A stretch of 32,801 bases of DNA from Oceaniferula marina (lineage in GTDB: Bacteria > Verrucomicrobiota > Verrucomicrobiia > Verrucomicrobiales > Akkermansiaceae): assembly GCF_013391475.1 (NCBI RefSeq), contig NZ_JACBAZ010000017.1, forward strand, positions 1 to 32,801, given 5' to 3'. Both the position numbers and the translations under genes were made by a program. The notes beneath the pieces were generated by a model that had not been told where the DNA came from, searched no databases, and was given only the letters and a program-made list of their open reading frames with translations. This document shows, piece by piece, positions 18,390-27,372 of the stretch (within the stretch, counting starts at the first letter, position 1; each line of letters starts with the position of its first letter).

Positions 18390-20342
18390 ATGTCCTTCGT
18401 TCATCCAGGTTGGCTAGCCTTACTGCTGGTTCTGCCCTTCATCCTCCTCGGTGCCATTCTCACCGACCGGGGGAGAAGCAGAGCATGGCAACGATTGGTT
18501 GCCCCCCGGCTGAGAAGCCAGCTGGTCAAACAAGAGTCCTCACTCAAGCGCTGGCTTTCAATCGGACTGGCCATGTTTGGATCCGCACTGCTGATTCTGG
18601 TCATCGCCCGCCCCTACTCGGGCGAAACCATCACCACCGAAGAAATCCGAACCCGCAACATCCTTCTCGCCATTGATACCTCACGCTCCATGCTTGTGCG
18701 CGACGGCTCACCAGACCGTATGGCCACAGCCAAGGCCATCGCCCTCGAGCTCCTTGAAGAATTCCCCAACGACCGGGTGGGCGTAATCGCTTTTTCCGGG
18801 GCGTCTGTGCTGATGGCACCACTCACGATCGACCACACCGCCGTCCACGAAACCATCAGCCAACTCGATACCGATGTCATCCCGAGCGGAGGATCGAACC
18901 TGCCGGCAGCGGTCACTCTCGCGATCGAAACTTTTGAGAAAACCAACCAAAAAGCCAATGCTCTGGTCCTGATCAGTGACGGCGAAGATCACTCCGACCA
19001 AACCGACCTGGCGGCAGCCGCCATCCGGGAATCGGAAACGACCGTTTGTGCCATCGGAGTTGGCAGCAAGAACGGAGGTATCATCCCCGACTACCAACGC
19101 CCCGATCAAAAGTTCAGGGACATCAGCGGCCAAACGGTTCTCAGTCAACTCAATGATGGGGCTCTCGACACTCTGGCTCGAGCTGGCAAGGGGAGCTACT
19201 ACCCTGCATCATCCGGCGTAGGAGGAAGCATTGCCTCCACCCTCAAATCATTAAAACAAAACGAGCAACAGGGCCGAACCACAACCATTCCGAACGAAAC
19301 CTATCAATGGTTCCTCTTTCCCGGGGTTCTCCTTCTGATCCTCTCCATGCTGGTTCGCTCCCGCCTGTTTCGCGCCCCTCCCCGCATGGTAAAGAATACC
19401 GCCACACTCGCGCTGCTAAGTGTGCTCTGCCTGACATCTCAAACCTCAGTCCACGCGGCAGCTCTAGAGCGTGGAAAACAAGCGTATGAGCGGCGTGACT
19501 ACCAAGACGCCCTGAAACTCTTCCAACACGCGCTGAACGAGGTGGACGACGATGACCTTCCAGCCGTTCAGTTTGCGATCGGCAGCTCCGCCTACCGACT
19601 CAGAAAATGGGAACAATCCAACAAGGCTTTCTCAATGGCGCTGCTCTCCAACGACCCAGCCCTCCAAGAAAACAGCCACTACAATCTCGCCCAGTCGCTC
19701 TTCCGCTCCGGCCTCCAAACCTTGCGCTCCGAACTCGCCGGTGAGATGGGTTTTTTCCAAATTCTCAACAGCATCTTCGGCCAGATGTTCGATTCCGCCC
19801 AGGCAACCGACAAAGAACAAAAAACCATCAGCAAGGAAGACCTCAACAAGGTTATCACTTCGTGGGAGGATGCGATCAGCCACTATCAAGCAGCGATCGA
19901 CCTCAACCCGAAAAACATTCGGGCTAAAAGCAATCAAAAGAACGTGCAACGCCTGCTCGACCTCCTCAAACAAGGGCAGAATGGAACGGAACAAGACCAA
20001 GGCGAGGACACATCCTCTGAGCAAAGCCAGGACTCGGGAGATGACCAACAAAAATCAGACCAGCAAGGCGACGGCCAGGGAGATAACCCGGACCAAGACC
20101 CCAAAGACCCGTCGGGCAAGGGAAACCAAGACTCACCCGATGACCCCAAAAACAACGACGGCCCTGAAAACAAGAATCCCGAACAACCAGAAAATCAACC
20201 CGAGCAAAATCAACTCGAACGCAAAGAAGGTGAAAGTGATGAAGCCTACGCCGCCCGCATCCTGAAAGAAAATGCTGACGCTGAAACCAGACCGGTCCAG
20301 CGCCGACTCCTCCACCTTCGTCGTCCAGCCAAAGATTGGTAA
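18390..20342 (+). CDS. BatB-BatC fusion: VWA domain plus TPR domain
   Basis: This 650-residue protein joins two genes that are separate in many bat operons. The N-terminal half is BatB-like: membrane helices near 8-24 and 56-73, then a VWA domain with MIDAS DTSRS (96-100), SGGSNLPAA and ISDGEDHSD, closed by a helix at WFLFPGVLLLILSML. A second hydrophobic stretch (ATLALLSVLCLTSQTSVHA) resembles a former signal peptide. It is followed by BatC-like TPR repeats (ALERGKQAYERRDYQDALKL and later NPKNIRAKSNQKNVQRLLDL) facing the periplasm. From about 525 to 625 the tail is a Gln/Asp/Glu/Asn/Pro-rich low-complexity region, typical of BatC. The retained internal signal-like segment supports origin by gene fusion. 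Confidence 0.85.
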   Translation: MSFVHPGWLALLLVLPFILLGAILTDRGRSRAWQRLVAPRLRSQLVKQESSLKRWLSIGLAMFGSALLILVIARPYSGETITTEEIRTRNILLAIDTSRSMLVRDGSPDRMATAKAIALELLEEFPNDRVGVIAFSGASVLMAPLTIDHTAVHETISQLDTDVIPSGGSNLPAAVTLAIETFEKTNQKANALVLISDGEDHSDQTDLAAAAIRESETTVCAIGVGSKNGGIIPDYQRPDQKFRDISGQTVLSQLNDGALDTLARAGKGSYYPASSGVGGSIASTLKSLKQNEQQGRTTTIPNETYQWFLFPGVLLLILSMLVRSRLFRAPPRMVKNTATLALLSVLCLTSQTSVHAAALERGKQAYERRDYQDALKLFQHALNEVDDDDLPAVQFAIGSSAYRLRKWEQSNKAFSMALLSNDPALQENSHYNLAQSLFRSGLQTLRSELAGEMGFFQILNSIFGQMFDSAQATDKEQKTISKEDLNKVITSWEDAISHYQAAIDLNPKNIRAKSNQKNVQRLLDLLKQGQNGTEQDQGEDTSSEQSQDSGDDQQKSDQQGDGQGDNPDQDPKDPSGKGNQDSPDDPKNNDGPENKNPEQPENQPEQNQLERKEGESDEAYAARILKENADAETRPVQRRLLHLRRPAKDW

Positions 20343-20347
20343 ACACC

Positions 20348-22819
20348 GTGACCCACTCCTTGAAACATCTATCCAAACTCATCAGCTCCAGCCTGCTTAT
20401 CCTAATGCTGCTCGGGGTGCCGAACCTGCACGGAAAGCAGCCCACCGCGTCGTCTTTTACCCCCTACGCTGAAGCTTCCATCAACAGCCGACACCTCGTC
20501 CCAGGTGAACAAACCTACCTGAGCGTTCGCCTACATGGAGCCGAGATCGACAACCGACCACTGACGCCCGTCATCCCTGACACCGCCGTCAACTTCGTCC
20601 GCTCCGTCTCCTACATCGACAGCCAACGTCAGATTCGAACCTCCTTTCTTTTCCGCCTCACCCCCATCAAACCCGGTAAATACACCATCCCTCGGATTGC
20701 CCTGCGATCTGGAGCCGTCACCTACCAAACCCCGACACTCCCATTCACAGTCTATCCCACCGAACACCTCACCCCACTCGATTCAGGGATCGGGAAACAT
20801 CAAATCCTCGCCGGCTGGTTTGCTGGTAAAAAAACACTCTACGAAGGTGAACGCTGCCCCGTCACCCTGAAAATCTACGTCCCTCAGCAACTGCCGGTCG
20901 CGACCAACGGCTGGGGCTTACCCGACCCCGAAAAAAAGAACTGCCTGGCTTGGAGGTTCTCCCTGCCTGACACCCGGAATAACACCCAGGTCACCATCGA
21001 TGGAATCAGCTACCTAGCCTCATCCTTCGACACCACCCTCAGCGGTATCACCCCCGGAAAAGCTGACTTCGGCCCGGCCCCCATCCGTATCGTCGTCAGG
21101 CGATCCATCCTCGACCCCTTGCGAGGCTCGATTCTGGTCAACTTTCCCATCGAGCTCAGCATCCCTTCCATCGAGTTCACCATTCTCCCCCTCCCTGACG
21201 GAGCTCCCAAAAGTTTTCGAGGCGCCATCGGTCGCTTCACACTCGCATCCTACTGCTCCCAAACCGAGCTCAGCGAAGACGAGCCCACCGAAATCATCCT
21301 CCGGATTCAAGGCCGGGGAAACTTGGAAGCCGTCAAAGCCCCGGAACTGGCCCAGCCGACGTGGAAAATCATCGACAGCTCAAAAGTTACCCGAGGCGAG
21401 GAACGCCGGCTCATTCAAGGGACCCTCACCTACCGCCAACTCCTTCGTCCACGCCGCGCCGACAACGGATCACTGCCAAGCACGATCCCCCCACACACTC
21501 TCAGCTACTTTGACCCCGACCGCGCAAGCTATCACACCCTGAGAACCGCCCCCATCCCCGTCAGTATCACCCCGACGGCTGGCAACATGCTCAACCAAGC
21601 AACCAACAACAAGCGAGCAGAAAAGCTGGGAACACCTCCCGAAGAAATGCGAGGGATTCTTAGTTTTATCGATCGCCCCCGTCACCCGTCAACGGCAGCA
21701 GGACTCATGCGCCACTGGCAACTCATCCCTGCCGGACTGCTGACCATCCTCCTCTTGATCCCGGCGTGGAAGCGCATTCGAGCCCACCGGATTCAACACC
21801 CGGATACCATCACCAAACAGCAAGCACTGGCAGACCTGGCCTCCACCAACACACGCAGCGAGTTCTTCCGCCTCGCAGGCCATTTCGTTGAACGCTGGCG
21901 CCCTTCTCCTACCGAAATGACTCAGCCCAATGCAACAGCCCCCTCAGAGAAACAGATCCAACACATCCTTGAGCAGCGGGACCAACTCTGCTTTCTGCCA
22001 AGCCCATCCACAACCGATGACATCTCCCAGGAAGAAAAACACGCAGTGATCAAACACCTCAAGGCATTCAGCAAACTCAGCATCATGCTACTCTCGCTGA
22101 CAATCGCGCTGAGCTCACAACTCATCGCATCAGAATCCAAAGCCAGAGACGCATGGAAATCCGGAAAATATCAACAGGCCATCACGATCTATCAGGACCT
22201 CTATCCAGACCCGAACAACACACCAGCAGATGTGCTGTTTAATATCGGCAACTGCCATCACCGGCTCAACCACCCTGGCCAAGCTTGTCTTGCGTGGAGA
22301 AGAGCCCTGATTGCCAGCCCCCGGCACCAGGCTGCCAGACAAAACCTCCGCTATGTCGAACTCGAAAAACAATCCATCGTCCCCCAGTATCGGCCATGGC
22401 AGTTCTACCTAACGGCGATGAACCCTTCATCATACATCACCATCACCCATGCATCACTTTGGCTAGCGGCCTTGTCGCTTGCCAGCCTGTTTGCCCTACG
22501 CTCACGAATAAAGATCAAGACTCTTTGCATCACCCTACTCGTGATCACCCCCGTCAGCGCGGCTCTGGGATTTTTTGCTACCCGTGCTTACCCTGATGAC
22601 CGTCGCTTCGCCCAGCCGGAGCAACAAGCATTGGTTCTCCAAGATACCCACCTCTACCGGCAAGCCCACCGGGTGGAAACCCAACCGAGGCAACTCCCCA
22701 CTGCCTCCTTGCTGCGGGTCGAAGCCCGCCGCGGCCCCTGGCTCCATGTGAGTCTAGCCGATGGCACATCAGGCTGGGTCCAAAGCAAAGACGCTGAAGC
22801 GTTACTCCCAAAAATATGA
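20348..22819 (+). CDS. BatD-BatE fusion: oxygen-tolerance protein with TPR and SH3 domains
   Basis: This protein of about 823 residues begins with a signal peptide (KLISSSLLILMLLGVPNLHG). A BatD-like region of beta-sandwich repeats follows (PGEQTYLSVRLHGAEIDN, PIKPGKYTIPRIALRSG). A transmembrane helix (LIPAGLLTILLLIPAW) and a helical cytoplasmic stretch come next. A second hydrophobic segment (IMLLSLTIALSSQLIA) leads into BatE-like TPR repeats (KARDAWKSGKYQQAITIYQD). Two more helices follow, and the C terminus is a bacterial SH3-like domain ending GPWLHVSLADGTSGWVQ. BatD and BatE are normally separate genes. GTG 20348 is preferred. A TTG at 20336 would overlap the preceding stop codon. Confidence 0.82.
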   Translation: MTHSLKHLSKLISSSLLILMLLGVPNLHGKQPTASSFTPYAEASINSRHLVPGEQTYLSVRLHGAEIDNRPLTPVIPDTAVNFVRSVSYIDSQRQIRTSFLFRLTPIKPGKYTIPRIALRSGAVTYQTPTLPFTVYPTEHLTPLDSGIGKHQILAGWFAGKKTLYEGERCPVTLKIYVPQQLPVATNGWGLPDPEKKNCLAWRFSLPDTRNNTQVTIDGISYLASSFDTTLSGITPGKADFGPAPIRIVVRRSILDPLRGSILVNFPIELSIPSIEFTILPLPDGAPKSFRGAIGRFTLASYCSQTELSEDEPTEIILRIQGRGNLEAVKAPELAQPTWKIIDSSKVTRGEERRLIQGTLTYRQLLRPRRADNGSLPSTIPPHTLSYFDPDRASYHTLRTAPIPVSITPTAGNMLNQATNNKRAEKLGTPPEEMRGILSFIDRPRHPSTAAGLMRHWQLIPAGLLTILLLIPAWKRIRAHRIQHPDTITKQQALADLASTNTRSEFFRLAGHFVERWRPSPTEMTQPNATAPSEKQIQHILEQRDQLCFLPSPSTTDDISQEEKHAVIKHLKAFSKLSIMLLSLTIALSSQLIASESKARDAWKSGKYQQAITIYQDLYPDPNNTPADVLFNIGNCHHRLNHPGQACLAWRRALIASPRHQAARQNLRYVELEKQSIVPQYRPWQFYLTAMNPSSYITITHASLWLAALSLASLFALRSRIKIKTLCITLLVITPVSAALGFFATRAYPDDRRFAQPEQQALVLQDTHLYRQAHRVETQPRQLPTASLLRVEARRGPWLHVSLADGTSGWVQSKDAEALLPKI

Positions 22820-22884
22820 CGCATCAAAACGAATCTTCCCGGCTAATATCCCCATCATTAAGCCTGTATATTATCGACCACATT

Positions 22885-25233
22885 ATGAAACCTACGATCC
22901 TCTCACTCTCTCTCGTCCTTGGGGGACTCATTCCTCTGGAAGCAGCCCCGAACCCGCAGCCCCATACCGTACCAGCTGTCCAGAGCTGGGATGGTGCTGA
23001 AGGTTCCCTCAAACCGAACCTGTCCTCCATTTTCATCAACCCGTCCCAGCAAAAGGCATTAAAGCCGATTGCCGACCTACTTGCATCGGAACTGCCCGGC
23101 ACCCCCACAGTTCTTGCCAAAACGGACATCACACCGGGTAGCATCGTCCTGACTCTGGACAAGCAAATCAAAGGGAAGGAAAGCTATCAGATCGTCATTG
23201 GAAAATACGCCAGCATCTCAGCAGGGACTCCGGCCGGCATCTTCTATGGAACCCGCACCCTGCAGCAGTTACTCCGCAGTGGAACACTCCCCAAAGGAAC
23301 GATCAAAGACGCCCCCCAATATCCTGTCCGCTCAGTGCTGGTCGATGTCGGCCGAAAATTCATGCCGGTGCCCCAACTCAAAGACTGGATCCGCATCATG
23401 GGCTGGATGAAAATCAATGAGTTGCACCTCCACCTCAACGACAACTCATGGGGCCGCTACCCTGGGTACCGACTGGAATCCAAGAAGTTCCCTGGCCTCG
23501 CATCCGAAGACGGGCATTACACCTTCAAAGAAATCCGTGAGCTCCAAGATTTCGCCAAACTCCACGGTGTGGTCATCGTTCCGGAAATTGATTCCCCCGG
23601 CCACTCACTCGCATTCACCACCTACCGCCCGGAACTCGCGCAAAAGGAAATGAACCGCAACGGCTTCGGACTCGCCTACCTCGATTTGGCTAATCCCGAT
23701 GCCATTCGCTTCATGGAACAAATCTGGGATGAGGTCTGCCCACTCTTTGATGCCGAGCTCGTCCATATCGGCACCGACGAATACCGGATCGGACTGATCA
23801 AAGACAAAAAAGAACGGGAGGAAATGGGCGAACGTTTCCGTAAATACATCAATCACCTCAATAACTACATCACCACCAAACACGGTAAAACCGTCCGGAC
23901 CTGGTCTGGATACGAACACCTCCCCGGCAAAACCGAGCCCGACACCTCCATCATCATCGATATGTGGGAAACCTCCGATGCAAAAAACAAAGTGGCGGCC
24001 GGATACAAAGTGGTCAATTCCTCCCACTTCTATACCTACATCGTGCCCGGGGCCCCATACTACGGCGTCAACAATACCTTCATCTACGATAAGTGGACCC
24101 CGATGCAGTTCTCCGGCAAACCCGAAGGGCAACTCAGCCCGGAAGACCCCGGACTGATGGGTGGTAAACTCCACGTTTGGAACGACTACGGTCCTTCCGG
24201 ATACACCTGGAACGAAATCACCCGCCTGACCATTCCCGCGATGGCAGCCATGGGTGAAAAGCTCTGGGGAACCAAAGGTGCAGCCAATCACAAGGCATTC
24301 CAAGAATACGCCAATCCTCTGATCGAAAACATCCCACTCGTCACCCTGACCCAACGGCAAGCGGTAGCAGCCAATGACACCGTCTGGAATCTCGAAAAAG
24401 CCAAACTCCTGATTCCGAACACCAACCCGGAACTCAAACTCAAAGCCGATAACCTGGAGTGGCCATGGACAGCCAGTGTCACCCTGACACGTCACAACGA
24501 TGTCAAAGGAGACGAAATCCTGCTCTCATCCGACCTCGCGGCGTTCTATCTCGACCTGACCCACAAGAGCCACGACAAAAAACAAAAGAAGGACATTACC
24601 CGCCGCGGTGTTGCCTGCGTGCGTGCCAACCAGGCATACGGTCACGAGCCCATCACCTCCAATAACCCGGACATCCTCATCTTTGATTACCAGGTGCCAC
24701 TGGATCAAAAAGTCACACTCACCTTTGTCGGAGAACAAAAACGAACTTCACTCTACGTCGATGGAAAACTCATCCAGAGCATCGGCAAACAAATGGTCTG
24801 CCCACTCACCCGGATGGGAGACAAGCTTCCACGGGGGCCTCACGCCACCCTGCATACCATGAGCATTAAAAGCTCGGCCTTGGAAAGCGTGCAAATCGGC
24901 ACGTGGTCCTCAGGAAAAGTATCAGAACAAGCGAGCAAGGTCAGTCTTGACCTCAGCAAAGCCCTTCGATCCCCTGGCAACTATCAGGTTGTTTTCCAAT
25001 ACACTGGAGGCCTACACCGCATGGACATCGATAAAGTAGAGCTCCTTGAAAACGGCAAGGTCATCCACAGCGATGAACACCCTGGCATCACGGGCGGCAA
25101 AAGCTCAGACAACGTTTACAACCTGCCGGTCAAACAACTCAAACCCGGTGCCCGCTACAGCCTGCGCGCCACCATGCACAGTGACGGTGGCACGGACTCC
25201 AACGGAACGATCACCCTGCAGCAAATGCCCTGA
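22885..25233 (+). CDS. Secreted GH20 beta-N-acetylhexosaminidase
   Basis: This 782-residue glycoside hydrolase family 20 enzyme releases terminal GlcNAc/GalNAc from glycans such as chitin oligomers or mucin-type sugars. A signal peptide (ILSLSLVLGGLIPLEAAP) directs export. A GH20 N-terminal domain with AGIFYGTRTLQQLL is followed by the TIM barrel: PVRSVLVDVGRKFMP, NELHLHLNDNSW and VIVPEIDSPGHSLAF. The catalytic Asp-Glu pair is D298-E299 in HIGTDEY, where most family members have HxGGDE. After the barrel come beta-rich domains, one lectin/laminin-G-like (LYVDGKLIQSIGK) and one C-terminal (YSLRATMHSDGGTDSNGTI). ATG 22885 is chosen because it begins the signal peptide. An in-frame ATG at 22816 overlaps the preceding gene. 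Confidence 0.92.
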   Translation: MKPTILSLSLVLGGLIPLEAAPNPQPHTVPAVQSWDGAEGSLKPNLSSIFINPSQQKALKPIADLLASELPGTPTVLAKTDITPGSIVLTLDKQIKGKESYQIVIGKYASISAGTPAGIFYGTRTLQQLLRSGTLPKGTIKDAPQYPVRSVLVDVGRKFMPVPQLKDWIRIMGWMKINELHLHLNDNSWGRYPGYRLESKKFPGLASEDGHYTFKEIRELQDFAKLHGVVIVPEIDSPGHSLAFTTYRPELAQKEMNRNGFGLAYLDLANPDAIRFMEQIWDEVCPLFDAELVHIGTDEYRIGLIKDKKEREEMGERFRKYINHLNNYITTKHGKTVRTWSGYEHLPGKTEPDTSIIIDMWETSDAKNKVAAGYKVVNSSHFYTYIVPGAPYYGVNNTFIYDKWTPMQFSGKPEGQLSPEDPGLMGGKLHVWNDYGPSGYTWNEITRLTIPAMAAMGEKLWGTKGAANHKAFQEYANPLIENIPLVTLTQRQAVAANDTVWNLEKAKLLIPNTNPELKLKADNLEWPWTASVTLTRHNDVKGDEILLSSDLAAFYLDLTHKSHDKKQKKDITRRGVACVRANQAYGHEPITSNNPDILIFDYQVPLDQKVTLTFVGEQKRTSLYVDGKLIQSIGKQMVCPLTRMGDKLPRGPHATLHTMSIKSSALESVQIGTWSSGKVSEQASKVSLDLSKALRSPGNYQVVFQYTGGLHRMDIDKVELLENGKVIHSDEHPGITGGKSSDNVYNLPVKQLKPGARYSLRATMHSDGGTDSNGTITLQQMP

Positions 25234-25254
25234 GAACTCAAAAAACTCGTACAT

Positions 25255-25294
25255 AAAAAAGCCACGGTGGCTCATCGCTACCGTGGCTTTTTTT
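25255..25294. terminator. Bidirectional intrinsic terminator
   Basis: The stem GCCACGGT (25261-25268) pairs with ACCGTGGC (25280-25287), flanked by an A-run on the left and a run of eight T on the right. It lies between the converging GH20 gene (plus) and the selenocysteine-type TlpA gene (minus), so it can stop transcription from both sides. Confidence 0.92.
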
Positions 25295-25317
25295 GTTATG
25301 TCTCCAATCCGATCTTT

Positions 25318-26427
25318 TTACGAGCCCTTCGCGGCCTCGGCTTCGGCAACCATTTCTTTGATCGCCTTTTCCATCTCTTCACCGCGTAGCCCCTTGTGCT
25401 TGATCACACCATTGTGGTCGATCAGATACAAGGTCGGCCATCCGCGGACACCCCACTTGGTGGAAATTTTCCCGTAGGATTGTTCATTCGTAAAATTGCG
25501 CCAGGTCGTTGTTCCGTCCTTCACCAACTGCTTGAGTTTTTCCTTACTGTCGCTATTGACTCCGACAATGGCAAAAGGGCGTCCCTTCAACTCCTTCACG
25601 AGCGACCGCTCGTGAGGAAGCATGGCTTTGCACGGGCCTCACCAAATACCCCAAAAATCAAGCAACACAACTTGCCCCTTGTAATCACTGAGCTTGAACT
25701 CCTTGTCATCCTGATCCTTGCCCACGATATCCGGAGCCTTGCACCCGACAGACAAATTCTCAGCAACAAAAATTTCGCCCTTCACCTGCTCAAACAATCG
25801 TGGGTTGCTCTCAGCCAGCCCCGGTGTTTGTTGCAGTTTCTTCATCACTTCCAAACCTTCTTTTTTGGTGGCCTCCTGTCGTCCCAACTTCGAGCCGAGA
25901 TAATACATCGCGCCCTGCCTGACTTTCTCGCTGCCAGCTTTATCAGCAATCAAACGCAACTCCTTGATACCATGCTCACCCCATGAGCGGCCATAGTTCT
26001 GAGCCAACGACCCAAGCACCTTGCTGTCCTTGTAATGCGTCAGTAACAACTCCAAGATCTCTTGGCTTTGCTGGGGACGGGCACGCCGAACACTCCATGC
26101 CAAACCATCTTCCACGCCCTCAGCCTTGGGGTCTTGTTTAACCAAAGCGAGAATCTGACCCACCGAGGCCTTGGAATCCGGGCGCTCCTTAAAAAGCTCA
26201 TTCCGCTTGTCCCGGTCCTTCACCTTGCGAAGCTCCGCATAAAAGGCCTTCACCTCCTTGTCGAAGGCCGAAGTAATAGCCTCGATCTGCTTTTTTGCGC
26301 TCTCCTTGGAAGGCTCCGCCTGCGCAGCTGGAACCAATGGCGTCGCAGGCACCGACTCCTGAGCCTGCAGCAGAGCCGCAGAGCCACAAATCAATGCCAC
26401 CGTCGTAGTAATGGTAGTCAATTTCAT
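25318..26427 (-). CDS. TlpA/thioredoxin-like protein with probable selenocysteine in the active site (UGPC)
   Basis: This exported protein has 369 residues if TGA 25641-25639 is read through. The signal peptide (ALICGSAALLQAQ) is followed by an Ala/Pro linker and a helical domain of about 150 residues. The C-terminal TlpA/AhpC-TSA domain has FKLSDYKGQVVLLDFWGIW, then the TGA, then GPCKAMLPHERSL, and the cis-proline motif GWPTLYLID. The TGA occupies exactly the first Cys of the WCGPC redox motif (residue 263, with Cys266 kept), and the reading frame and family similarity are intact on both sides. A strong hairpin lies just downstream (see next feature). I therefore call a selenocysteine codon rather than a pseudogene. 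A standard caller would split the gene into 25318-25623 and 25639-26580. The start ATG 26427 is chosen for its signal peptide. The likely role is a periplasmic thiol-disulfide oxidoreductase. Confidence 0.85.
25591..25620 (-). promoter_or_regulatory. Bacterial SECIS-like hairpin
   Basis: On the minus strand, the perfect 8-base-pair stem TCACGAGC / GCTCGTGA is capped by the loop GGTC (25607-25604). It is extended below by CTTCC against GGAG with one bulged A. The loop begins 31 bases after the TGA, inside the 16-37 base window I recall for bacterial SECIS elements. GGU(C) in the apical loop is the conserved SelB-binding feature, as in E. coli fdhF. The hairpin lies within the coding sequence. 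Confidence 0.82.
25639..25641 (-). other. In-frame TGA, probable selenocysteine codon (Sec263)
   Basis: Codons around it read GGT ATT TGG TGA GGC CCG TGC AAA, that is G-I-W-U-G-P-C-K. The canonical thioredoxin motif is W-C-G-P-C. The position, frame continuity and the hairpin downstream together mark it as a recoded stop. A simple TGC-to-TGA nonsense change is the alternative. Confidence 0.83.
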
Positions 26428-26544
26428 ACAGTAAGTGTAATATTCAGTAGAAAAGCGTATTCTTAACTTATTTTTGTGCTGAATTAACCAGAGCGGTGCA
26501 AATTTAATTGTGTAATCAACGCCATCCATAACGTAGAATAAGTA

Positions 26545-27246
26545 ATGCTTGCTGCTTTTCAGCTCTACGGTCTCGACCATCTGGGAACCTTGTTCTTCCT
26601 CACCGGAGTGACTTGGCTCTTGATCCGACTCTGCCGAAAATCCCCACCTCGCCCGGGAGCCAAGCTGGGCATCTCTTTGCTCGCCTTTCTCTGCTTCGCA
26701 TCCTATCCCATCAATCAGGCAGCCGTCGCCTCCATCGGAGTCTCACGCGATCTCGGACAACTTCTCCCCCTTCACCTCTGTGACATCACCGCTTTCATCT
26801 GCGGCTTTGCACTGGTTACCCGCCGTCCACTACTCTGCGAACTCGCTTACTTCTGGGGTCTGGCCGGCACCCTCCAGGGAGTGCTCACCCCTGACCTTTC
26901 CCACGAGTTTCCCAACCCGGCCTACATCTCGTTTTTCCTCCAACACGGAGCCATCGTCATCACAGCCATTCTCCTGCCCCTGGGACTGGGATGGAGCCCC
27001 CGCAAACACGCTGCCCGCAACACCTACCTCTGGCTGCTCGCCTACGCTGCCGCCATTTATCCGATCAACCTGCTACTCCATACCAATTTCGGATTTGTCA
27101 TTGCAAAACCCAGCGGAGCCAGCCTACTCGACGTCTTGGGAGACTGGCCATGGTATATCCTCTGGACCTTACTGATTGCCTCCGGAATTTTCTACCTACT
27201 CGAACTCCCCTTCAAACTCCGGCGCCATCAAGGAGGACACAATTAA
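26545..27246 (+). CDS. YwaF/TIGR02206-type integral membrane protein
   Basis: This 233-residue protein has about six membrane helices. The conserved region of the TIGR02206 (YwaF) family is visible: LLPLHLCDITAFICGFAL followed by ELAYFWGLAGTLQGVLTPDL, then FPNPAYISFFLQHGAIVI. Family function is unknown. It is divergent from the selenoprotein-type gene and 118 bases from its start, so the two probably have back-to-back promoters in the AT-rich region 26428-26544. The C terminus is short and basic. Confidence 0.87.
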   Translation: MLAAFQLYGLDHLGTLFFLTGVTWLLIRLCRKSPPRPGAKLGISLLAFLCFASYPINQAAVASIGVSRDLGQLLPLHLCDITAFICGFALVTRRPLLCELAYFWGLAGTLQGVLTPDLSHEFPNPAYISFFLQHGAIVITAILLPLGLGWSPRKHAARNTYLWLLAYAAAIYPINLLLHTNFGFVIAKPSGASLLDVLGDWPWYILWTLLIASGIFYLLELPFKLRRHQGGHN

Positions 27247-27372
27247 GGCGTGCTATCCGCCTCGGGAACCGTTTAGAATTTGCGCAGTTGACGCCCAACC
27301 GATCCTGGGCGAAATCTCCAGCGCAAAGCTTTCTACCTTTCTCCATAACCCTACGCCCACCTTTTCCATACC

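Noticed and set aside
23605-24495. Long minus-strand open frame of 296 codons opposite the GH20 gene
   Set aside because: It is a shadow of the GH20 catalytic domain with biased composition and no recognisable domain.
25318-26580. Two separate genes, or a frameshifted TlpA pseudogene
   Set aside because: Both parts are in the same frame and are interrupted only by one TGA at the catalytic Cys position, with a SECIS-like hairpin after it.
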